Positions 58,602 through 64,000 of a stretch of DNA of 64,000 bases are shown here, one piece after another. Under the pieces are notes generated by a model, which was given only the letters and a program-made list of their open reading frames with translations, was not told the origin of the DNA and ran no database searches. The stretch comes from Parietaria judaica. Taxonomy: Eukaryota; Streptophyta; Magnoliopsida; Rosales; Urticaceae. Every line of letters starts with the position of its first letter. Position 1 is the first letter of the stretch. The position numbers and the translations under genes were made by a program. The stretch covers positions 18,132,001 through 18,196,000 of the forward strand of contig OX940869.1 of assembly GCA_954871525.1 (NCBI GenBank). Direction: 5' to 3'.

Positions 58602-59666
58602 ATGGAGGAACTCCGAGGCGCGAATCACGAGTTCGTGCGAATGCGAAGCAACAGCTTTTCGGCGGATCTGCTGCAGAGGCTGACCCCCAAGATTTTCCCC
58701 TCGCCGGAGAAAAGCGCCGGCGAGGACGGCGCCGGCGACGGAATCGAGCTCAGCCTGGGGCTGTCGCTGAACGGCCGGTTCGGTACCGACCCGAGAGCCG
58801 GCAGCGAGTGCGCGTGGCTGAAGCGGTCATCGTCGATCTCCGACTTCACGCTGACTGGGGAGAGTCCGGCTGCGGCGGCGACCCACGCGAAGGGGGAGGG
58901 CCCGCACGTGACGCTGGGACGGACCTGCTCGTTGCCGGCGGAGACGGAGGAGGAGTGGCGGCGAAGGAAGGAGCTGCAGAGCCTCCGGCGCCTGGAGGCC
59001 AAGAGGAAGCGCTCCGAGAAGCAGCGCAGCGTTTCCGCTGCCAAAGTGCCCCGAGGCGAATCTCTCCTCAGCCCCTCCAATGGCGGCGAACCGGCTCAGC
59101 CTTCGCTTCAGGGCCCGGTCGGCTCCCACGGCAGCGGATCCTCCGGGGTTTCGGAGTCTGATAGCGTCGCCCCGCAAGGTTCGATACCTAGATTATTCCA
59201 TGACTCCATTGGACTTGATTTGACCTAAATCGAGATTTGCTTTAGCTATAGAGAAACAAACTGAACGAGATGCAATGCAGGTGGCGGCGGGCACAAGTGG
59301 TCCGAAACGAGAAGCCCCACGAGCGTGCATTCCCTGCCGGAGAGCGAGCAGAAGCTCGCGAGGCTGCAGTCTGCGGACATGAACGGGTTGGCTCCCCGGA
59401 AGCCTTCGCTGGCCGAAACCGGGTCGCGCGAGGTGGGGAAGAGCGTGCTGGAGGACATGCCGTGCGTGACGACCACCGGGACGGGCCCCAACGGGAAGAG
59501 AATCGAGGGGTTTCTGTACCGGTATCGGAAAGGTGAGGAGGTGAGGATCGTGTGCGTCTGCCACGGCAGCTTCCTCTCCCCGGCGGAGTTCGTGAAGCAT
59601 GCCGGAGGCGGCGACGTCGCTCACCCTCTCAAACACATAGTGGTCACTCCTGCTCCCTTGTTGTGA
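58602..59666 (+). CDS. Ninja-family AFP-like protein (ABI5-binding protein type), 2 exons
   Basis: Exons 58602-59178 and 59281-59666; the 102-bp intron is GT...AG and joins in phase 1; 320 residues. Three family domains are visible. An EAR repression motif ELSLGLSL is at 49-56, a basic B domain TEEEWRRRKELQSLRRLEAK at 115-134 extends to 140, and the C-terminal domain runs from MPCVTTTGTGPNGKRIEGF to DVAHPLKHIVV (252-314). In this family the EAR motif recruits TOPLESS-type corepressors and the C domain binds ABI5/ABF bZIP factors in the nucleus, dampening ABA response. The start is chosen because it follows the uORF directly and gives the usual short N-terminus. AFP1-4 cannot be distinguished here; NINJA itself is less likely from the short length. 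Confidence 0.92.
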
Positions 59667-60842
59667 CGCTGTTGCGTTTGATGTATCCATGGAAGAATTA
59701 GTGTTCCTTAATTTGGGCACTTGTATCTAATTAAGCCTCTCGATACAAGAAGCCCCTCTTTGCAGACAAGGTTGATTATGATTATAGTAAATACAAGGCA
59801 CACCCTTTCTCGTTGTCTTCGCGATTTCCAATATTTAACCACATTCTCACTTTGTAATATCATAGTTTGTAAGGCAGGAGAAGCTATAAATAGGGGAAGC
59901 CATTTTCAGAATGCTATGAAATGGAAACTTTACACTCTTGAAAAGTGATAATCCGGTTGTGTCCGCGATTTTGTTAAACTTTTTTTCCTTTTTATTAAGA
60001 GTTGAGAAAGCGGTTCGATGTTGTTCTTATTGCGAATTGGATGCTCGGGCAAGCCAGCAGGTTGCGAAAATCAGCCCGATTTCCGCTACGACTTGTCTAT
60101 CTTTGCCTTCTCTCCTTCCGTTGTCAAATTTTATCATTATGCAAGTAAAGAATGAAACAGCGATGGAGATTTGAACTGAGGAGAATATTTCTTGGTGTTT
60201 GGAACACCTGCGTTTTCGTCGAGCTCATCGGCTGATCACCGGAAAATTTGGTCCACCGAGCCGCGGCTGCGTACAAGGAGAAGAATGAATCATTGCAGGA
60301 AAGAACACTTGATTGAATAGGCAACTGCCAGAATGCTAACGTGTCCGAATACAAAAGAACAGAAGCTTCCTTCCAAGTTTGTTCCTAAATTAACACAAAA
60401 TATTGGTATCCATGAAATCGATTAAATATTTTGTAAAATCCGGTAGTAGACTTACTTGATCTAGAATGAGTCAGTGCTCTTATAGTTTCTTTCCTTTCAA
60501 ACTTTACTTTATTTCTGGACTTCCCGTTTACTCGAAGAATGTTTATCTAATGCGGTCGCAATCGCTTTAAACTTCGATCAAAAATCATTAGTTTTTTTTT
60601 TTTTTTTTTTTTTTTTTTGGGGGGGGGGTTATCAATAGGTAATGGATTTTCGACGAATTCAATAATATTTACGTCATATAACTATATATTAAGTTTTAAT
60701 TTTAATTAATAAAATAATATTGATATATAGTATATAATAATTTTATTGATAGATAATATATATTAACACGATTATTAGTCTTTAAAGTTTTTTTTAGTCT
60801 CATTGATTTATAGAAAATAAAAATAAAAAAATTATCTGTAAC
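59667..60842. other. Downstream intergenic region
   Basis: 3' UTR of the AFP-like gene is presumably at its start. A T tract followed by ten G lies near 60592-60628. No gene is seen. Confidence 0.5.
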
Positions 60843-61654
60843 TAGAGGTGTCAATTGGGCCGGGCCGGGCCGGTCCAAACCCATCCGCCCCCACTCATAA
60901 ATAAATAAAAAAACGGGTTTGCACCTCCCCGTCCCTTTTTTTTTTTTTTTTTTTGCCGGGCTAGGCCTGCCCCTGTCAAAAGGGTCAGGTCGGGTTACGT
61001 TTTCATAGGCCCACCCTGCCCCATCTAAAAGCCCGCCCTTAAGCCCACATAAACCCGTCCCGTGGCCAACCCGCCCCACCCTATTTAAAAGCCCACATAA
61101 ACCATATTTTTATATAAATTATTAAGTTGTCACATTTACATCTTTTAGTGTGACGTATAAATGAAATCAATACAAATTAAAATTAATACGAACCTGGAGG
61201 ATAATGAGTAGAGTAACGAACAATAAATAACTTTGATTTTTTTGTCTTTGCTCGATATTTGAATATTTATTTTAAAAGTCGAGTAACGTAATGCAAATAA
61301 AATTCAATCACATACTTAGAAATATAAAAACATTCTTAGAGTTTTTTTTTTAATATATATTTTCATTAAATTTGCATATTGCATATTGGCCCGTAAAAAT
61401 CTAACTCGTTTCGGTTTGTGAAAGCCCACTAAATTTGACTCGTAAAAGCCCACTAAATCGACTTGTAAAAGCCCGCCCCGCCCCGTGACATTATGGGTTC
61501 GGGTTCATGGGCCGGGGTGGGCCTTGATGGCTCTTCCAAAACCCGCCCCACCCCGCACATTGAACGGGGCGGGTCAAGCCCGCCTCGTTTAGTATGCGAG
61601 CTTAACGGGTTGTGAGCCGGGCCGGTCCACCCCGGCCCACTTGACACCTCTCTA
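60843..61654. mobile_element. hAT-type non-autonomous element, GGGCC-rich (8-bp TSD TCTGTAAC)
   Basis: TCTGTAAC flanks at 60835-60842 and 61655-61662. Ends TAGAGGTGTCAA and (reverse complement) TAGAGAGGTGTCAA are inverted, followed by GGGCCGGGCCGG-rich subterminal regions that pair with each other. 812 bp, no transposase. The 8-bp TSD and TAGAG/TAGAGA end point to the hAT superfamily. Confidence 0.85.
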
Positions 61655-61662
61655 TCTGTAAC

Positions 61663-62214
61663 TCTCGATTTTTTCAAAAACAAAAAATTATCCGTCTTTA
61701 TAATTTTAAATTTGTTTAGAGTTCAATGATTTTTCATGCATTTTTCTGTTTTATAGTTATAATCAGTTGGTGAGCTACAAAATGATGCGGTTACTGAGAC
61801 TTGTTCACCGGTTACTATTGGCAAGCGGTTAACACACGATTAACCCGATATTTGAACATTGCGATGGAGAGTCCGGAGAAAACTGTACTGACTAGCTCAA
61901 AACATTTCGGCCTGTCAGTCTACGAAGACGACAGGCCGCGCAAGGTGATAGACACACAGCTTCACAAGGATCATCGTCCGCTTAATGTGGAAACAGAAAC
62001 ATTTAGGGTTCCATTTGGAAGCAAAACGAAGTGATTTACAAAACTGAAGGCCAAAATCCGCATTAAAAAATCAAGAGAAACCGACTTATATTACACTGTA
62101 CAAAAAAGTGGGAATAACTACAATTTTCATAACTCAGCCTAAAATGTCATCTTCTACAAATTACAGGGTTAACGGTAAAATAAAAACAAACCCTCCTCCC
62201 ATCTTCGGGCCCAG
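61663..62214. other. Intergenic, 3' side of the receptor kinase gene
   Basis: A frame at 61801-62034 (plus) has no recognisable domain. The stretch after it, 62040-62214, likely holds the 3' UTR of the receptor kinase gene on the minus strand. Confidence 0.5.
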
Positions 62215-64000
62215 CTAACACGACGGAGGTTGAAACTGCTTTAGCCGCCGTACAACTTGCCTCATCGTGGGCCTTGTGGAGAGCGAGTCAACCGTACACA
62301 CAACTGCCAAGTGCAGAACTTCCACCAGGTCGTCGTGTGGGCCCGCGTCCCACAACCCCGAAGTAAAGAACTCCTTGGCCCGCCCCTGCCTCAGCAGCAT
62401 ACAAGCCCACTGTACGATGTTGAACCCGTTACCGTACGGCGAGAACGACGGATCCAAAGCCTTCTTGTCCGACAGCAACTCAAGGAGGACAACGCCGTAA
62501 CTGTACACATCGGCTTTGTCCGAAACACGACACGTCATCGCGTATTCCGGTGCGACGTACCCGAAAGTCCCGGCCACTCCGGTGGTGGCGTGAGTCTCCG
62601 AGGTGCCTAGAAGCCTGGCCAGACCAAAGTCCGATAAATAAGCATTGTGATCGTCATCGAGCAAGATGTTGCTGGGCTTGACGTCGCGGTGAAGCACGCG
62701 TGGCACACATTGGTCGTGCAGGTAGGCCAGGGCCCGGGCTATGTCCAGCGCAATCTTGTGGAGAATCCTCCAGTCCACAGCTCTGGTTGACCTTTCTTGG
62801 ATAAACTTCTCCAGATTCCCGCCGGGAAGGTAATTGTAAATCAGAAACATCTCGGTTTCACTTGCATGGTAGCCAATCAGAGTGACAAGGTTCACGTGAC
62901 GGAGCCTTCCTAGGGTTTTGATCTCCGCATGGAACTGCTGGAATCCTTGGAACCTTCCGACGGCAAGCCGTTTTATAGCCACCAACACTCCGGGAGAAAT
63001 CTCGGCTTTGTATGTTGCACCAAAACCGCCATTTCCAATGCAGTTGCTGGCGTTGAAGTTTCCCGTGGCACGCACAACGGAGTCGAAATTTAACTGAACG
63101 CCAATGTCGGTAAAAAGTGTCACTTCCTTCCGGGTTGACCCATTGACTTTGGACTTCGAATTCCATTTCCGGGTATAGAAGAATAAGACGATTAGAGCTA
63201 GAAGCACAGAAAGTATGGCCGATGCAGATGTCACAGATGCGATCTCGATGGAGTTGAGGCCATTGCTTCCGCCAGCTTGAGTTGAGATTCCTGGTGGTGA
63301 AACAGAATATGGCTGGGAATAGCCGCCTCTTCCCTGAGAATCTGAAGATTCAGTGAGGGTTAACATTCTGCAAGACCGTATGAACGGGTTTCCGATGGCG
63401 TTATCGCATTTCATCAAGTTACTATTGGAAGGCAGTGACCCAGAGAGATTGTTGAAGGACACGTTGAAGGTCGAGAGAGTCGTCACATTTGCCAGCCCAG
63501 AGGGGATCTGGCCGGAGAGCTTGTTCTTATCGAGTAGGAGGACTCTGAGGCTTTTCAAGTTCACGAGATCTTCTGGAATCTCGCCGGTGAGAGAGTTGGA
63601 AGAAAGATCGAGCACTTCCAAGGAGTGAAGTTGTCCCAAACTCAACGGGATCGAACTGGTAAGCTTATTACCTGCAAGGGAAAGATACCTCATCTCCTTT
63701 ATCTGGCTGATACTCGTCGGAATCTGGCCTTGCAAAAGGTTCCAGCTCAAGTTAAGAGCAAGCAGATTTGCCGAGTCCCCGATGCTGAGAGGAACCGAGC
63801 CTGAAATCTGATTCAAAGACGCATCCAAGAACTGGAGAGATTGGCACATACTTCCAACTCCGGCCGGGATCTGACCGAATATCTTGTTACTGCTGACATT
63901 AACTAGCAAGGCATCAACACTTCCACACTTCTCAAAAAGACGACTCGGAAATGCATCGGTGAATCTGTTTTCCCCGGCAAGAAATGCATAGGCAGCCTGC
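62215..64000 (-). CDS. RPK2: RPK2/TOAD2-like LRR receptor kinase, C-terminal part (5' end beyond window)
   Basis: The minus-strand frame is open from the window edge to TAG at 62215, at least 594 codons. It begins with leucine-rich repeats ([30 protein letters not shown]), about six in view. A single membrane segment lies around [18 protein letters not shown] (near 63180-63220). Then comes a full kinase domain: G-loop [12 protein letters not shown], Lys in [25 protein letters not shown] and APEYAM. All catalytic residues are intact. Text such as [20 protein letters not shown] matches RPK2, a plasma-membrane receptor kinase acting in anther, embryo and meristem (CLE peptide) signalling. No intron is seen in this part. 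The symbol is by sequence similarity from memory; a close RPK1 relative is less likely because of the long LRR region. Confidence 0.88.
   Translation of the reverse strand, partial: QAAYAFLAGENRFTDAFPSRLFEKCGSVDALLVNVSSNKIFGQIPAGVGSMCQSLQFLDASLNQISGSVPLSIGDSANLLALNLSWNLLQGQIPTSISQIKEMRYLSLAGNKLTSSIPLSLGQLHSLEVLDLSSNSLTGEIPEDLVNLKSLRVLLLDKNKLSGQIPSGLANVTTLSTFNVSFNNLSGSLPSNSNLMKCDNAIGNPFIRSCRMLTLTESSDSQGRGGYSQPYSVSPPGISTQAGGSNGLNSIEIASVTSASAILSVLLALIVLFFYTRKWNSKSKVNGSTRKEVTLFTDIGVQLNFDSVVRATGNFNASNCIGNGGFGATYKAEISPGVLVAIKRLAVGRFQGFQQFHAEIKTLGRLRHVNLVTLIGYHASETEMFLIYNYLPGGNLEKFIQERSTRAVDWRILHKIALDIARALAYLHDQCVPRVLHRDVKPSNILLDDDHNAYLSDFGLARLLGTSETHATTGVAGTFGYVAPEYAMTCRVSDKADVYSYGVVLLELLSDKKALDPSFSPYGNGFNIVQWACMLLRQGRAKEFFTSGLWDAGPHDDLVEVLHLAVVCTVDSLSTRPTMRQVVRRLKQFQPPSC

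Noticed and set aside
61801..62034. 77-codon frame between the hAT element and RPK2
   Set aside because: No recognisable motif, no clear promoter; left as intergenic.

Overview
The window is plant nuclear DNA, most likely from a eudicot; I cannot name the species. The evidence is plant-type LTR retrotransposons with tRNA-Met primer sites, MITEs, a SINE, Helitron-type ends, and two recognisable plant genes near the right edge. Only about 3 kb is ordinary host gene sequence. The rest is a nested stack of mobile elements, and most boundaries can be fixed by target-site duplications (TSDs) read directly from the sequence.

Left part (1-12.4 kb): the end of an LTR (family C, 1-218), about 3 kb of AT-rich DNA without genes, and a decayed Ty1/copia element A in minus orientation. 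Its pol pseudogene lies at 3128-5530 and its 5' LTR at 7540-12395. The LTR is split by F1 (9637-12375, TSD CTAAT), a Ty3/gypsy Tat-type element that carries an F-box gene instead of gag-pol.

Middle part (12.7-42 kb): LTR B (12699-22159, same long-LTR family as A) contains a probable solo LTR C1 (14059-21264, TSD ATAAT), which in turn contains the chromovirus-like gypsy element D (14812-20260). Next is a second C-family copy (C2), which received the large element F2 (23214-41783, TSD GCCGC). F2 carries an F-box gene in sense and, on the opposite strand, a gene with apparent introns that encodes a gypsy-type putative transposase-like, coiled-coil protein. Two elements sit inside F2: E (25542-30507, TSD TCGGG, LTRs identical by eye) and F3 (34876-39487, TSD GTACG). 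F3 is an internally deleted gag-protease-RT relative that shares F-family LTRs and is the probable autonomous partner type.

Right part (42-64 kb): a Mutator-type foldback MITE, a hAT MITE, a 101-bp SINE, and a gag-only copia element G (45904-53303, TSD AAACT) whose gag ORF is split exactly by a solo LTR S (48598-51338, TSD ACATA). A Helitron-rich intergenic stretch follows. Then come a two-exon AFP/Ninja-family gene (58602-59666, plus strand) with G-box/ABRE motifs and a 5' uORF, a hAT-type non-autonomous element (60843-61654), and the 3' part of an RPK2-like LRR receptor kinase (62215-64000, minus strand, running off the window).

The most notable system is the F family. F1 and F2 share LTR ends and primer site with F3 but carry a SKIP14-like host-derived F-box gene (F2 with its own TATA box) plus, in F2, an antisense gene with apparent introns.
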